32,808 nt of DNA from Prochlorococcus sp. AG-409-D09 (GTDB lineage Bacteria > Cyanobacteriota > Cyanobacteriia > PCC-6307 > Cyanobiaceae): contig QCJQ01000012.1 of assembly GCA_003215935.1 (NCBI GenBank), positions 1-32,808 of the forward strand, read 5' to 3'. The translations under genes were made by a program, and so were the position numbers. Of this stretch, positions 7,727 through 17,431 are shown one piece after another. The notes below the pieces were generated by a model. The model saw only the letters and a program-made list of their open reading frames with translations, ran no database searches and was not told the DNA's origin. The number at the start of each line of letters is the position of its first letter. The first letter of the stretch is position 1.

Positions 7727-9019
7727 ATGGATTTTTTTGCTAATGATGATAAAAAGGCCTTTAATTGGATATCAAGTCAAATCTATGAAATCTCAGAAAG
7801 CTTATTTCCGTTAGTTAAACTAAGAACAGAAGCAGTTAGGGGCCATTTATATAAAATATTAAAAGCTTATTCTACTGAAAGAGTTGGAACTCATCATTTT
7901 TCATCTTTAACTGGCTATGCACACGGTGATCAAAATAGAGAAGTCATTGATAGAATATTCGCGAAAATCTTTTGTTGTCAAAAAGCTGCAATTCGCCAGC
8001 AATTTGTTAGTGGAACACATGCAATAAGTTCTTCTTTTTTTGGTTTACTTCGTCCAGGCGATACTTTACTTTCCGTGACAGGAAAACCATATGAAACTCT
8101 AGAAGAAGTTATAGGTTTAAGAGGAAAAGGACAAGGATCTTTGCTTGAATTTGGTATTTTATATCAACAAATAGATTTTGATTTAAATAAAGAATTTGAT
8201 TTCCTTGCATTAGATAAAGCATTAAGTAAGCCTATAAAAATGGTTTTTATTCAAAGAAGTTGTGGCTATTCTTGGAGGAATGCACTTTCGATTAATTTAA
8301 TTGAGAAAATTTGCTTAGAAATTCATAAAAAGCAGCCAGAATGTGTTTGTTTTGTTGACAATTGTTATGGAGAATTTGTTGAAGAAAAAGAACCTACTGA
8401 AGTTGGTGCTGATTTAATTGCTGGATCTTTGATAAAGAATCCAGGAGGGACAATTGTTCCTTCTGGTGGATATGTGGCCGGTAAGACTGACTTAGTAGAA
8501 AAGGCTTGTTGCAGACTTACGTCACCTGGGATTGGATCTCAGGGAGGTTCAGGATACGATTTGAATCGAATTGTTTTACAAGGTTTATTTTTAGCGCCTC
8601 AAATGGTTTCAGAAGCTTTAATTGGAGCGGAATTGGTTGCGACTGCTTTCCAGCATTTTGGATTTAAGGTTCTTCCTTCCCCTGGTGATTTACGAAGTGA
8701 TGTTATCCAAGCGGTTCAAATAGGGAACCCTGAAGCTTTGAAAATTATTTGCAGGGCTTTTCAGTCATCATCACCGGTGGGCTCATATTTAGACCCAGTA
8801 CCTTCTTCAATGCCAGGTTATGAAAATGATTTAATTATGGCAGGTGGAACTTTTGTAGATGGAAGTACAAGTGAATTTACTGCAGATGCTCCATTAAAGC
8901 CTCCATATAATCTTTTTGTGCAAGGCGGAAGTCATAGATCTCATGTTGAAATTTCATTGATTAATGCTTTCTTTGAACTAATTAAGGCAGGATTCATTAA
9001 ATTGCCTCAAAATATGTAA
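7727..9019 (+). CDS. PLP-dependent methionine gamma-lyase-family protein (aluminium-resistance family)
   Basis: The 430-residue protein belongs to the Met_gamma_lyase/aluminium-resistance family of fold-type I PLP enzymes. The PLP lysine is probably K237 in AGSLIKNPGGT. Asp211 in CFVDNCYGEF is the expected pyridine-nitrogen partner, and RQQFVSGTHAISSSFFGLLRPGDTLLS near residues 90-117 forms the cofactor phosphate-binding region. Family members are often annotated as methionine gamma-lyase, but the substrate of the cyanobacterial proteins is not settled. Neighbours are an HTH-like gene 17 bases upstream and gcvH 21 bases downstream, so it is probably co-transcribed with glycine cleavage genes. 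Confidence 0.85.
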   Translation: MDFFANDDKKAFNWISSQIYEISESLFPLVKLRTEAVRGHLYKILKAYSTERVGTHHFSSLTGYAHGDQNREVIDRIFAKIFCCQKAAIRQQFVSGTHAISSSFFGLLRPGDTLLSVTGKPYETLEEVIGLRGKGQGSLLEFGILYQQIDFDLNKEFDFLALDKALSKPIKMVFIQRSCGYSWRNALSINLIEKICLEIHKKQPECVCFVDNCYGEFVEEKEPTEVGADLIAGSLIKNPGGTIVPSGGYVAGKTDLVEKACCRLTSPGIGSQGGSGYDLNRIVLQGLFLAPQMVSEALIGAELVATAFQHFGFKVLPSPGDLRSDVIQAVQIGNPEALKIICRAFQSSSPVGSYLDPVPSSMPGYENDLIMAGGTFVDGSTSEFTADAPLKPPYNLFVQGGSHRSHVEISLINAFFELIKAGFIKLPQNM

Positions 9020-9040
9020 GTAATTCTGGCCTTTATTTAT

Positions 9041-9430
9041 ATGCCGTTCAACTTCCCATCTGATTTTCGTTTTGCTGATAGTCATGAATATGTTTGTTTA
9101 GATGGCGAGCTTGCTCGTATAGGCATTAGTGAGTTTGCTGTAGATCAATTAGGAGATATCGTTTTCGTTGATTTACCTGAGATTGGATCTTCTATTGATA
9201 AGGGTAAGCCTTTTGGATCAGTTGAGTCAGTTAAAGCTGTAGAAGATATGTATTCACCTATTAGTTGTGAAATAGTTCAAGTGAATAACTCTGTGCTTTC
9301 TAATCCTGAAGAACTCCAAAATGATCCTCATGGAGAAGGCTGGCTTTTGCTTGTTAAGCCTAAAGATATTCACGAGATAGAAGATTTAATGGATGCTGAT
9401 TCTTATTCATCTAAACTTTCAGCCAATTAA
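9041..9430 (+). CDS. gcvH: Glycine cleavage system H protein
   Basis: GcvH is the lipoyl carrier that shuttles the aminomethyl group between the P, T and L proteins of glycine decarboxylation, the photorespiratory step in cyanobacteria. The 129-residue product has the lipoylated lysine at K65 within GSVESVKAVEDMYSP and the DLPEIGSSIDKGKPFG strand preceding it, the standard H-protein pattern. It is 21 bases after the PLP-lyase gene and 94 bases before gcvP. The gcvT gene is not in the window. Confidence 0.97.
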   Translation: MPFNFPSDFRFADSHEYVCLDGELARIGISEFAVDQLGDIVFVDLPEIGSSIDKGKPFGSVESVKAVEDMYSPISCEIVQVNNSVLSNPEELQNDPHGEGWLLLVKPKDIHEIEDLMDADSYSSKLSAN

Positions 9431-9448
9431 TATTGTTAACGTGCATAT

Positions 9449-9472
9449 TTTTTCTGCGAATTTTTCTGCAAA
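9449..9472 (+). repeat. Tandem 12-base repeat in the gcvP leader
   Basis: TTTTTCTGCGAA (9449-9460) is followed directly by TTTTTCTGCAAA (9461-9472), with one mismatch, and then by a partial third copy TTTTCTAA (9473-9480). The repeat lies between gcvH and gcvP, 53 bases before the gcvP start. The 94-base gap is otherwise featureless apart from the ribosome site. It may be a binding site or a chance feature. Confidence 0.55.
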
Positions 9473-9513
9473 TTTTCTAATGTTGTACATTAAATAATTT
9501 TGAATTTGGTCTT

Positions 9514-9519
9514 GGAGGG
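9514..9519 (+). promoter_or_regulatory. Strong Shine-Dalgarno GGAGGG of gcvP
   Basis: GGAGGG lies five bases before the gcvP ATG at 9525, one of the strongest ribosome sites in this window. Confidence 0.7.
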
Positions 9520-9524
9520 TTTAG

Positions 9525-12434
9525 ATGAGTCTTAGTGCAAGCAATAAAAACAATTTCCATAGCCGCCATATCGGAATTTCTCAAGAGCATGAACATTTGA
9601 TGCTTAGGACTTTGGGATTCGACGATTTAGATGAATTGATAGCTTCTGTTGTTCCGAATAACATTCTTGATAGAAAAAATGCCCAATTAGAATCTTTACC
9701 AATTTCTTGTGATGAAGTAGAAGCTCTAAATGAGCTAAATGAAATCGCTCAAAGAAATATTATTCAAAGATCATTAATTGGATTAGGGTATTACGGAACC
9801 AGTACTCCTGCTGTTGTCCAAAGGAATGTTCTCGAAAATCCACATTGGTATACAGCTTATACTCCTTATCAATCTGAAATTGCGCAAGGAAGACTAGAAG
9901 CGTTATTTAATTTCCAAACTTTAATTTCTGAATTAACAGGCTTACCTATTGCTAATTCATCTTTGCTTGATGAAGCTACTGCAGCTGCTGAGGCCATGAG
10001 TCTTAGTTTTAATGTAAATAAAAACTCGCAAGCTAAAAAATTTTTAGTAGATCACCAAGTTTTTCCGCAAACTTTTGCAGTTCTTAAAACCCGTGCAGAA
10101 CCCCTAGGGATATCGTTGGAATTGATTGATCCTAAAGCTGTAGTTTTTAGTGATGAAGTTTTTGGATTGCTTTTACAGCTTCCAGGAAGAACTGGAGAGA
10201 TATGGGACCCCTCTAACGTAATTAATGATTTACATGAAATCGGAGGATTGGTAACAGTTGCAATTGATCCTCTTGCGCAGGTTTTGATGGCGCCTGTTGG
10301 AGATCTTGGAGCTGATATTGCAATAGGAAGCTCACAGCGCTTTGGCGTCCCAATTGGATATGGTGGTCCTCATGCGGCATTTTTTGCGACTAAGGATTCC
10401 TTTAGGCGACAGGTCCCAGGTAGATTGGTAGGAAAATCAGTTGATGCAAATGGCAAATCTGCATTAAGACTTGCTTTGCAAACTCGTGAACAGCATATTC
10501 GTAGGGATAAAGCAACTAGCAATATTTGTACAGCACAAGTTTTATTGGCTGTTATTGCTTCATTTTATGCTGTTCATCATGGTCCACAAGGTCTCAAGAA
10601 AATAGCCAATAAAATTGTTTCAATAAGAAGTTTTTTTGAAAAGGTTCTTTTAGATCTTGATTACCCTTTACCTTTAGTTTCACGCTTCGATACTGTTGAA
10701 GTCTATTGTAGTCAATCTACTGAAATTCATAGATTAGCTTCGCTAGAAGGATTTAATTTACGTGTATTGCCATTAGGGAGTGATATAGAGAATGCCGAAG
10801 GATTTGGTGTCACTTTTGATGAATTAAGCACTAAGGAAGAATTGAATAAGTTATGCTTTATTTTGGCTATATTAAAGGGGCAAAGTATTGATGAATTTCA
10901 AGATATCCTCATTGATCTTGATAAGCCTTTAAAAGATATTCCTTTAAGAGAGGAGCCTTGGTTACAGCAATCTGTTTTTAATGATTATCATAATGAAACA
11001 GAATTAATGAGATACATTAATAAATTATCTTCAAAAGATTTTTCTTTGGTGGATGGAATGATTCCTCTTGGAAGTTGCACTATGAAGTTAAATGCAGCTT
11101 CTGAATTATTGCCAATTACATGGAAAGAATTTTCTTCAATTCATCCTTTTGCTCCATTAAATCAATCTCTTGGATATAAGGAATTAATTTGTAATCTAGA
11201 GAATTGGTTTTCAGTTTTAACAGGATTTGATGGCGTATCATTACAACCTAATGCTGGTTCTCAAGGAGAATTAGCCGGTTTATTAGTCATACGAGCATGG
11301 CATCAATCACGTGGTGATAGCCATCGCAATATTTGTTTGATCCCTACTAGTGCACATGGAACGAATCCTGCAAGTGCAGTTATGTCAGGCTTTTCAGTTG
11401 TTCCTATTTCTTGTGATATATATGGAAATGTAGATATTAATGATCTTTCTTATAAATCAGAAAAATATTCTGAAAACTTAGCAGCGTTGATGGTTACTTA
11501 CCCATCAACACATGGTGTTTTTGAGCCAAATATTCGTGAAATTTGTGAGATTATTCATACTCATGGAGGACAAGTTTATTTAGATGGTGCGAATCTTAAT
11601 GCACAAGTAGGTATATGTAGGCCTGGTAAATATGGAGCAGATGTTTGTCATTTGAACCTTCATAAAACTTTTGCAATTCCTCATGGAGGCGGGGGACCAG
11701 GTGTTGGACCTATTGCAGTTGCTAATCATTTACTTCCTTACTTACCATCTCATTCTTTTGTTGATTGTGGTGGATCAAATGGAATAGATGCAGTTTCTGC
11801 GGCTCCATATGGGAGTGCAGGTGTTTTACCTATTAGTTGGATGTATGTACGCATGATGGGTCAAGAAGGATTACGAAAAGCAAGTTCAATTTCTATTCTG
11901 TCAGCAAATTTTATTGCTAAAAAATTAGAGTCTTATTATCCAATTTTATTTAAAGGATCCAATGGGTTTGTTGCTCATGAATGTATTTTAGATATGAGAC
12001 CATTAAAGAAAATCAGTGGAATTGAAGTAGAAGATATTGCAAAAAGATTGATGGATTATGGTTTTCATGCTCCAACAGTCAGTTGGCCTGTAGCAGGAAC
12101 TTTAATGGTCGAACCAACTGAAAGTGAAAGTTTTGGAGAGTTGAATCGTTTTTGTGATGCAATGATTTCAATTCGCTTAGAAATTGAACAAATTGCTACA
12201 GGTAAAATTGACGCGAAAATAAATCCTCTAAAGCAAGCTCCCCACACTTTGGAATGTATAACTTCAGATGAATGGAATCGACCATATACACGAAGCCAGG
12301 CTGCATTCCCATTAGGTGTCAAAGATCAGATGAAGTTTTGGCCTTCTGTTTCGAGAATTGATAATGCCTTTGGAGATAGAAATTTGGTTTGTACGTGCCC
12401 TCCTTTAGAGGATTTGATTGATCAAAATTTTTGA
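9525..12434 (+). CDS. gcvP: Glycine dehydrogenase (decarboxylating), glycine cleavage P protein
   Basis: GcvP is the PLP enzyme that decarboxylates glycine and passes the aminomethyl group to lipoyl-GcvH. The 969-residue length fits the single-chain, two-lobed form. It begins with the SRHIG segment, has [37 protein letters not shown] in the N-terminal lobe and [17 protein letters not shown] in the C-terminal lobe. The PLP lysine K714 sits in [21 protein letters not shown] with the glycine-rich loop after it. It follows gcvH on the same strand; the gap has a tandem repeat and a strong ribosome site, so it may have its own promoter as well. Confidence 0.98.
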   Translation: MSLSASNKNNFHSRHIGISQEHEHLMLRTLGFDDLDELIASVVPNNILDRKNAQLESLPISCDEVEALNELNEIAQRNIIQRSLIGLGYYGTSTPAVVQRNVLENPHWYTAYTPYQSEIAQGRLEALFNFQTLISELTGLPIANSSLLDEATAAAEAMSLSFNVNKNSQAKKFLVDHQVFPQTFAVLKTRAEPLGISLELIDPKAVVFSDEVFGLLLQLPGRTGEIWDPSNVINDLHEIGGLVTVAIDPLAQVLMAPVGDLGADIAIGSSQRFGVPIGYGGPHAAFFATKDSFRRQVPGRLVGKSVDANGKSALRLALQTREQHIRRDKATSNICTAQVLLAVIASFYAVHHGPQGLKKIANKIVSIRSFFEKVLLDLDYPLPLVSRFDTVEVYCSQSTEIHRLASLEGFNLRVLPLGSDIENAEGFGVTFDELSTKEELNKLCFILAILKGQSIDEFQDILIDLDKPLKDIPLREEPWLQQSVFNDYHNETELMRYINKLSSKDFSLVDGMIPLGSCTMKLNAASELLPITWKEFSSIHPFAPLNQSLGYKELICNLENWFSVLTGFDGVSLQPNAGSQGELAGLLVIRAWHQSRGDSHRNICLIPTSAHGTNPASAVMSGFSVVPISCDIYGNVDINDLSYKSEKYSENLAALMVTYPSTHGVFEPNIREICEIIHTHGGQVYLDGANLNAQVGICRPGKYGADVCHLNLHKTFAIPHGGGGPGVGPIAVANHLLPYLPSHSFVDCGGSNGIDAVSAAPYGSAGVLPISWMYVRMMGQEGLRKASSISILSANFIAKKLESYYPILFKGSNGFVAHECILDMRPLKKISGIEVEDIAKRLMDYGFHAPTVSWPVAGTLMVEPTESESFGELNRFCDAMISIRLEIEQIATGKIDAKINPLKQAPHTLECITSDEWNRPYTRSQAAFPLGVKDQMKFWPSVSRIDNAFGDRNLVCTCPPLEDLIDQNF

Positions 12435-12475
12435 ACCACTGGTTAAAAATGGTTTTTATAGTTAAATTTTCATCG

Positions 12476-12496
12476 AAAACCGAATTTTTTGGTTTT
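12476..12496 (+). terminator. Possible weak terminator after gcvP
   Basis: AAAACC (12476-12481) pairs with GGTTTT (12491-12496), and the stem can extend inward by two more pairs (one G-U). A short AT-rich tail follows. The stem is weak and A-T rich, about 40 bases after the gcvP stop codon. Confidence 0.35.
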
Positions 12497-12509
12497 ATTT
12501 AGCTGTATT

Positions 12510-12534
12510 CAAGAGAATTCTGTCTATTCTCTTG
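12510..12534 (+). repeat. Perfect 9-bp inverted repeat in the leader of the small gene at 12565
   Basis: CAAGAGAAT (12510-12518) and ATTCTCTTG (12526-12534) are exact reverse complements with a seven-base loop. The hairpin ends 30 bases before the ATG of the small gene. No U-run follows, so a terminator is less likely than a leader structure or a palindromic binding site. Confidence 0.6.
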
Positions 12535-12564
12535 CCCAGTTCTTCAAATTCGCTATGAGACATT

Positions 12565-12825
12565 ATGAAGATTCTTGATTCATTAGATAAATCAAATAAA
12601 TCTATTCAAAAGGATGATATTGATTTGCCTTCTTTCCCAGGAGATTTGACTAGTATTCTTGGGCGTGGAGATTTATTGCAAGTAGAAGGTACAAACGTTA
12701 TTCGAGTTCCGTTTGGTATTCGTCAAGCACGTAAACAAAAACCAGAAAGGCCTCATAATTGGGCTACTTTAGTATTACCTTTACAGCCTTCAGGAACACC
12801 AACACCGCCTCCTCATGCAGCTTGA
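12565..12825 (+). CDS. Small conserved hypothetical protein
   Basis: This is an 86-residue protein with no recognised family. The N-terminal 30 residues are polar and charged. The middle (FPGDLTSILGRGDLLQVEGTNVIRVPFGIRQARKQKPERPHNWATLVLPL) looks like a compact beta-rich core, and the end is proline-rich (GTPTPPPHAA). It has no membrane segment or signal peptide. It is the last gene of the rightward cluster and faces sqdX, with only three bases between the two stop codons. The compact gene with its own hairpin leader supports it being real. I cannot assign a function. Confidence 0.7.
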   Translation: MKILDSLDKSNKSIQKDDIDLPSFPGDLTSILGRGDLLQVEGTNVIRVPFGIRQARKQKPERPHNWATLVLPLQPSGTPTPPPHAA

Positions 12826-12828
12826 AAT

Positions 12829-13977
12829 TCAGGCAGCAACGTCACTTTGAGTTTTTTTTAAAGTCTTTGAATAATATTGTCTTAGTTGTTTAGTAGCACT
12901 TGCCCATCCCCATTTTTCAGCTTCTAGACGGGCTGATTTTCGCATATTTTTGCGATCTAACTCATTACCAAGAATTGCTTGAGTAGCTTCTATAAGACTA
13001 TTTGCACCATCATTAGGCCCATCAGGATTGTATAGGCACCCATTTTCCCCATTAGTAATAATATCTGGAATTCCTCCTCTATTTGCGCCTACTACAGGGC
13101 ATCCAGCAGCCATTGCTTCAAGAAGTACCAATCCAAGAGTCTCAGTGCTAGAGGGGAAGAGGAATGCGTCTCCGGAGGCATAAGCACTTGCAAGCTCTTC
13201 TCCTGATAAATAACCAACAAATGTAGTAGCGGTTGATTGGAAAATCTTTTCTAATTGCTGCCTAAATGGACCATCTCCTACAAGCGCTAGTCGAGTATTA
13301 GGCAGTGCCTCTAGGACAGGTTTAATTCTTTCTATTTGTTTTTCTGCAGATAGGCGGCCAACATAGATTAATAATTGACCAGTATCACTAAAATTTCCTA
13401 ATAATCTTTTGCGCATTAAATCATTACGAAGCTCAGGCTGAAAGGTCTCAGTATCTACCCCTCTTTGCCAAAGTGCAGTATTTTGTATTCCTTTATCAGC
13501 AAGTTCTTTAACCATCGCAGTTGATGTGCATAAATTTAGGATGGCTTGATTATGAGCAGCTTTAAGCAGTTCCCATAGCAAAGGCTCGAGCATTCCCATT
13601 CCATAGTGCTCTAAATATTTAGGAAGGTGAGTGTGATAACTCGCAATTAAAGGGATATTGTTAGTTTTTGCAAGCCAAATGCCCCCTAACCCAAGTACAG
13701 CTGGATTGACTACATGTATTAGATCAGGTTGAAAATTCTCCAATTCTTCTGAAACGGCTGGTCCTGGAAGTCCCAGTTTTAGTTCTGGATATAGCGGAAG
13801 TGGCATAGCTGCAACACCTACAACCCTTGCTCCCATATAACTATCGGGACATCCTTCGGGACAAAAAACTACGACTTCATCTCCTTCTTCAACAAGATGT
13901 TGAATAGTTTTGGTTAATCGTGTGACTATACCGTCAACTTTTGGGAGGAACGTTTCAGTAAAAAAAGCTATCTTCAC
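12829..13977 (-). CDS. sqdX: Sulfolipid (SQDG) synthase, glycosyltransferase SqdX
   Basis: SqdX transfers sulfoquinovose from UDP-sulfoquinovose to diacylglycerol, making the thylakoid lipid SQDG. This lipid saves phosphate in oligotrophic picocyanobacteria. The 382-residue product is a GT4/GT-B glycosyltransferase: N-terminal MKIAFFTETFLPKVDGIVTRL, acceptor-domain SYHTHLPKYL, and the donor-site blocks YVGRLSAEKQIERI, LFPSSTETLGLVLLEAMAAGCPVVGANRGGIPDII. Assignment as SqdX rather than another GT4 enzyme rests partly on sqdB lying 30 bases upstream on the same strand. Confidence 0.94.
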   Translation of the reverse strand: MKIAFFTETFLPKVDGIVTRLTKTIQHLVEEGDEVVVFCPEGCPDSYMGARVVGVAAMPLPLYPELKLGLPGPAVSEELENFQPDLIHVVNPAVLGLGGIWLAKTNNIPLIASYHTHLPKYLEHYGMGMLEPLLWELLKAAHNQAILNLCTSTAMVKELADKGIQNTALWQRGVDTETFQPELRNDLMRKRLLGNFSDTGQLLIYVGRLSAEKQIERIKPVLEALPNTRLALVGDGPFRQQLEKIFQSTATTFVGYLSGEELASAYASGDAFLFPSSTETLGLVLLEAMAAGCPVVGANRGGIPDIITNGENGCLYNPDGPNDGANSLIEATQAILGNELDRKNMRKSARLEAEKWGWASATKQLRQYYSKTLKKTQSDVAA

Positions 13978-14007
13978 TTTAAGTAAGATTGGATAGTGAG
14001 CACTTGG

Positions 14008-15201
14008 TCAAGAGCTTTTAATTGCTTTGGCTTGAGTAGAAGTCCAAGCAGAAACACATGGAATTCTTTTCAGATCGCACCGATCAGACCATTTTTTAGC
14101 AACTTCGACTACTTCGGTGAGAAGTCCATCATCCAGTGTTGTTGGATTAAGGCCTAACTCGATAAAACATCGATTGTCCACTATTAAATCATTCTCTACT
14201 GCCTCATTACGAGGATTTGGCAGATAATTAATTTCTGCATTAGTTAATGCTGATATTTTTTTAGCTAGTTCACCAACTTGATGACTTTCTGTCATTTGAT
14301 TAAAAATTTTGACCCTTTCGCCTTTTTCAGGTGGGTGTTCTAAAGCGAGTTGTACGCATCGCACGGAATCTCTTATATGAATAAAAGCTCTTGTTTGACC
14401 TCCTGTGCCATGAACTGTAAGTGGATATCCAATTGCAGCTTGCATTAAAAATCTATTTAGTACAGTTCCATAATCTCCGTCATAATCAAATCTATTAGTT
14501 AGCCGTGGATCTCTGTTTGTTACATCAGTGTTTGTCCCCCATACAATGCCTTGGTGTAGATCAGTGATTCTAATCTGATCATTTTTGTTGTAGTAGAGAA
14601 ACAGTAATTGATCCAGTGTTTTGGTCATGTGATAAACACTTCCTGGACTCGCAGGGTGAAGTATTTCTTCCTCAAAACGAGTTCCATCTGGTTGTGGAAC
14701 TTCGACTTTTAGGTAACCCTCGGGTATGGTTGCACCTCGATGAGAACCGTAACCATAGACACCCATTGTTCCTAGATGGACTATATGAATATCTAGTCCT
14801 GATTCAACTATTGCAGCTAGAAGATTGTGAGTTCCGTTGACATTATTATCTACTGTATATCTTTTTGTTGCACTGCTTTTCATTGAATATGGTGCAGCTC
14901 TTTGTTCAGCAAAATGGACAATTGAGTCTGGTTTTTCTTCTAAGAGAAGATCAAGTAATCTTTGGAATTCATGCGCAATATCAAGATGTATGAATTTAAT
15001 AGGGTTGCCTCCTATTTCTTCCCATGCTTTTAGTCGCTCTCCAATACTTTTGATTGGTGTCAGTGATTCGACTTCTAGATCCACATCTATTTTGCGTCGA
15101 CTGAGATTATCCACGATTAAGACTTCATGACCATTGTCAGAAAGATTTACTGCACAAGGCCATCCGCAGAAGCCATCGCCACCAAGAATTAAAACTTTCA
15201 C
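14008..15201 (-). CDS. sqdB: UDP-sulfoquinovose synthase
   Basis: SqdB makes UDP-sulfoquinovose from UDP-glucose and sulfite, the first committed step of sulfolipid synthesis. The 397-residue product is an extended short-chain dehydrogenase with the NAD-binding LILGGDGFCGWP near residues 4-14, catalytic-type T145 (LGTMGVYG) and the YxxxK pair Y190/K194 (YHMTK). The blocks HFAEQRAAPYSM and RFDYDGDYGTVLNRFLMQAAIG are typical of SQD1/SqdB. It forms a two-gene unit with sqdX. Confidence 0.97.
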   Translation of the reverse strand: MKVLILGGDGFCGWPCAVNLSDNGHEVLIVDNLSRRKIDVDLEVESLTPIKSIGERLKAWEEIGGNPIKFIHLDIAHEFQRLLDLLLEEKPDSIVHFAEQRAAPYSMKSSATKRYTVDNNVNGTHNLLAAIVESGLDIHIVHLGTMGVYGYGSHRGATIPEGYLKVEVPQPDGTRFEEEILHPASPGSVYHMTKTLDQLLFLYYNKNDQIRITDLHQGIVWGTNTDVTNRDPRLTNRFDYDGDYGTVLNRFLMQAAIGYPLTVHGTGGQTRAFIHIRDSVRCVQLALEHPPEKGERVKIFNQMTESHQVGELAKKISALTNAEINYLPNPRNEAVENDLIVDNRCFIELGLNPTTLDDGLLTEVVEVAKKWSDRCDLKRIPCVSAWTSTQAKAIKSS

Positions 15202-15254
15202 CCCAAGCTCCTCAAAAAGATTGCGCTCATCATTAGCAAGCTACTACAAGGGTT

Positions 15255-15422
15255 TCACTTGATAGTTAATGAGAAGCTAATAAGGCTTATTAAAAGTAAT
15301 GATCCTGCGAGGATAATTTTCCAAGATCCTTTACTATCACTGGATGATTGATCAATTACTTCGATTTTTGGTTCGTTTGCAAATGCATTCAAACGACCTT
15401 CACTTTCATTTGTAACTGGCAT
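15255..15422 (-). CDS. Psb34-like (ssl1498 family) small single-span membrane protein
   Basis: This 55-residue frame occupies what would otherwise be a 268-base gap between sqdB and thiG. It reads MPVTNESEGRLNAFANEPKI, a polar linker, and one transmembrane segment (about residues 35-52, IILAGSLLLISLISFSLT). The pattern of GRLNxFAxEPK followed by a single C-terminal span matches the ssl1498/Psb34 family, small proteins that bind photosystem II assembly intermediates through the N-terminal arm. The ATG is at 15420-15422 and the TGA at 15255-15257. No Shine-Dalgarno is visible. The family call is by motif memory; a search should confirm it. Confidence 0.72.
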   Translation of the reverse strand: MPVTNESEGRLNAFANEPKIEVIDQSSSDSKGSWKIILAGSLLLISLISFSLTIK

Positions 15423-15469
15423 TTTTTTATTTAATTATTTGAACCTAAGGCCAACTTACATGAATATCT

Positions 15470-16282
15470 TTAATTAGATTTTTCCGAAATCAAACCTTTA
15501 GAAGGTGAGCTTGCGGTTGCAAATGAGCTTTGAGGAAGCCTTCCCGCAATGACACTATTTCTTCCAGCCTCAGTTGCTTTAGCCATTGCTGAGGCCATTA
15601 AAGGAGGATTTTTGGCTAACGCAATAGCACTGTTAATTAGAACAGCATCTGCTCCTAATTCCATTGCAAAACAAGCTTCGCTAGGAACTCCAATGCCTGC
15701 GTCGACAATGACAGGAATCTTAGAATTTTCAATAATTATCTCAATATTTGCTTTGTTCCGAATTCCTTGTGCTGAACCAATAGGTGACCCTAAAGGCATA
15801 ACGGTTGCACATCCAATTTCTTCTAGTCTTTTAGCTAATAATGGCTCAGCATTTATATAAGGCAAAACAGTAAACCCTTCTTTTATTAATTTTTCAGCTG
15901 CTTCTAGTGTCCCAAATGGATCAGGCAGTAAATATTTCTGATCAGGTATGACTTCTAATTTAACAAAATTATTTTCTTCTTGCCCAACTAATTTTGCAAA
16001 CTCTCTTCCTAATTTTGCAACTCGAATTGCTTCTTCTGCGTTACAACAACCTGCTGTATTAGGAAGCATCCAAATCTTTTCCCAATTAATTGATTGAATT
16101 AATCCAGTATGACCTGTTTCTGCATTATTAACTCTTCTCACTGCAACAGTCACTATTTCACAATTTGATTTTTCAATACTTTCTTTCATTATTTTTAAGT
16201 TTTTATATTTTCCCGTACCTGTTAAAAGCCTACTTTGGAAAGTTTTGCTGCCAATAGTTAATAAATCTGAGGTTTTTGACAT
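15470..16282 (-). CDS. thiG: Thiazole synthase ThiG
   Basis: ThiG builds the thiazole phosphate ring of thiamine from 1-deoxyxylulose 5-phosphate, ThiS-thiocarboxylate sulfur and dehydroglycine. The 270-residue TIM-barrel protein has the Schiff-base lysine K108 in FVKLEVIPD, the opening [12 protein letters not shown], the [20 protein letters not shown] helix and the [32 protein letters not shown] phosphate-binding block. Length is normal. It lies 32 bases after ycf37 on the same strand. Confidence 0.97.
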   Translation of the reverse strand: MSKTSDLLTIGSKTFQSRLLTGTGKYKNLKIMKESIEKSNCEIVTVAVRRVNNAETGHTGLIQSINWEKIWMLPNTAGCCNAEEAIRVAKLGREFAKLVGQEENNFVKLEVIPDQKYLLPDPFGTLEAAEKLIKEGFTVLPYINAEPLLAKRLEEIGCATVMPLGSPIGSAQGIRNKANIEIIIENSKIPVIVDAGIGVPSEACFAMELGADAVLINSAIALAKNPPLMASAMAKATEAGRNSVIAGRLPQSSFATASSPSKGLISEKSN

Positions 16283-16314
16283 GCTTGAAATGTGATTTTG
16301 TTTGATAGAAATTT

Positions 16315-16875
16315 TTAAAAGCCTTTTTTTTCTTCAATTGTTTCTTTATTGATCCCAGTTCTTCTTTCAACTTTTTTCATTTGCTCTAATGCTGTTTTGT
16401 TAGTTGGATCAATTTTTACAACTTCTAGATAAATTTCATAGGCTTTTTCGTCTTGCATTATTTTTTGATTTGCAAATGCAAGATTATTTAAAGCAACAGG
16501 ATAGTCAGACTTTGCTTTAATTGCTTTTTTATAATGCACTATGGCTGACTTGAAGTCATCTTGTGCGGCCATCGCAAAACCTAACGCATTTTCAATTAGG
16601 GCAATCGCTTCATTTGGTTCGTTGTCATTTAACTCCTTTAAAGCTTTTTTAAGAGTTGATATTGCTTGTGGATAAAGTCTTTTTTTTATTTGTACTGAGG
16701 CAAGTTCATATAACTCTGCTGCTGATTGAGTTGAACTTGAGCCATCTTTTTCTAGTTTTATGAGCTTAAGTTCATTTGCACGAACTTTTAACAGTTGTCT
16801 ACCTACTAAAATTGCAATTATTAGCAATAGTAAGCTGAGACCTATGAGGTAAGTTTGAGGAAGGTCCATATTCAT
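16315..16875 (-). CDS. ycf37: TPR membrane protein, Ycf37-like photosystem I assembly factor
   Basis: The 186-residue product has one N-terminal transmembrane segment (about residues 8-26, [18 protein letters not shown]) and at least three tetratricopeptide repeats (about residues 52-160; e.g. [42 protein letters not shown]). This architecture matches cyanobacterial Ycf37, which helps assemble or stabilise photosystem I. Two ATG codons (residues 1 and 3) are possible starts. Upstream is a 146-base AT-rich gap containing an inverted repeat GAAGTTT/AAACTTC on the coding strand and a TATATT-like box. The TPR call is firm; the Ycf37 identity is likely. Confidence 0.82.
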   Translation of the reverse strand: MNMDLPQTYLIGLSLLLLIIAILVGRQLLKVRANELKLIKLEKDGSSSTQSAAELYELASVQIKKRLYPQAISTLKKALKELNDNEPNEAIALIENALGFAMAAQDDFKSAIVHYKKAIKAKSDYPVALNNLAFANQKIMQDEKAYEIYLEVVKIDPTNKTALEQMKKVERRTGINKETIEEKKGF

Positions 16876-17021
16876 AGTTTAATTTAAATTGATAAAAATC
16901 AAAAATTTCTATTCTATGAACTAGTCATAATATAACGAAGTTTTTTTATTTAAAGTCCTAAACTTCAATTATTATTTATATTAATTTGTTAATATAGTAA
17001 GAAATATTTGAGAATTCAGAT

Positions 17022-17369
17022 TTACTTGCTGGCAGTTGCAATGATATTTGTAAAACTTTTAGGATCACTAATTGCAAGTTGAGCAAGCATTTTTCTGTTG
17101 ATATGAATATCTGCTTTCTTTAGATCCCCCATAAGTTTGCTATAGCTAATTCCATTAATCCTTGCAGCTGCATTAATTCGAGCAATCCATAATCTTCTAA
17201 AGTCTCTTTTTCTTCTTCTTCTATCCCTATAAGCATTACATAGGGCTTTCATTACGCGCTGATTAGCAGTACGGAAAAGTGTTCCATTACCTCCTCTAAA
17301 GCCTCTAGCGAGACGAAGTATTTTATTTCTGCGCTTGCGAGCTACATTTCCTCTCTTTACGCGTGCCAT
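17022..17369 (-). CDS. rplT: 50S ribosomal protein L20
   Basis: This is a 115-residue L20 with the family start [26 protein letters not shown] and the RNA-binding helix block [26 protein letters not shown]. It lies 62 bases after rpmI. The upstream infC gene, usual in many bacteria, is not beside it. Confidence 0.98.
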   Translation of the reverse strand: MARVKRGNVARKRRNKILRLARGFRGGNGTLFRTANQRVMKALCNAYRDRRRRKRDFRRLWIARINAAARINGISYSKLMGDLKKADIHINRKMLAQLAISDPKSFTNIIATASK

Positions 17370-17431
17370 GAGTGCAAAAAAATAATTTTGGGATTAAAAA
17401 AATTGAAATGACTAATGAGAATCACTAGTTT

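Noticed and set aside
9431-9524. A possible glycine riboswitch before gcvP
   Set aside because: The gap is only 94 bases and lacks the paired aptamer structure and conserved core that I would expect.
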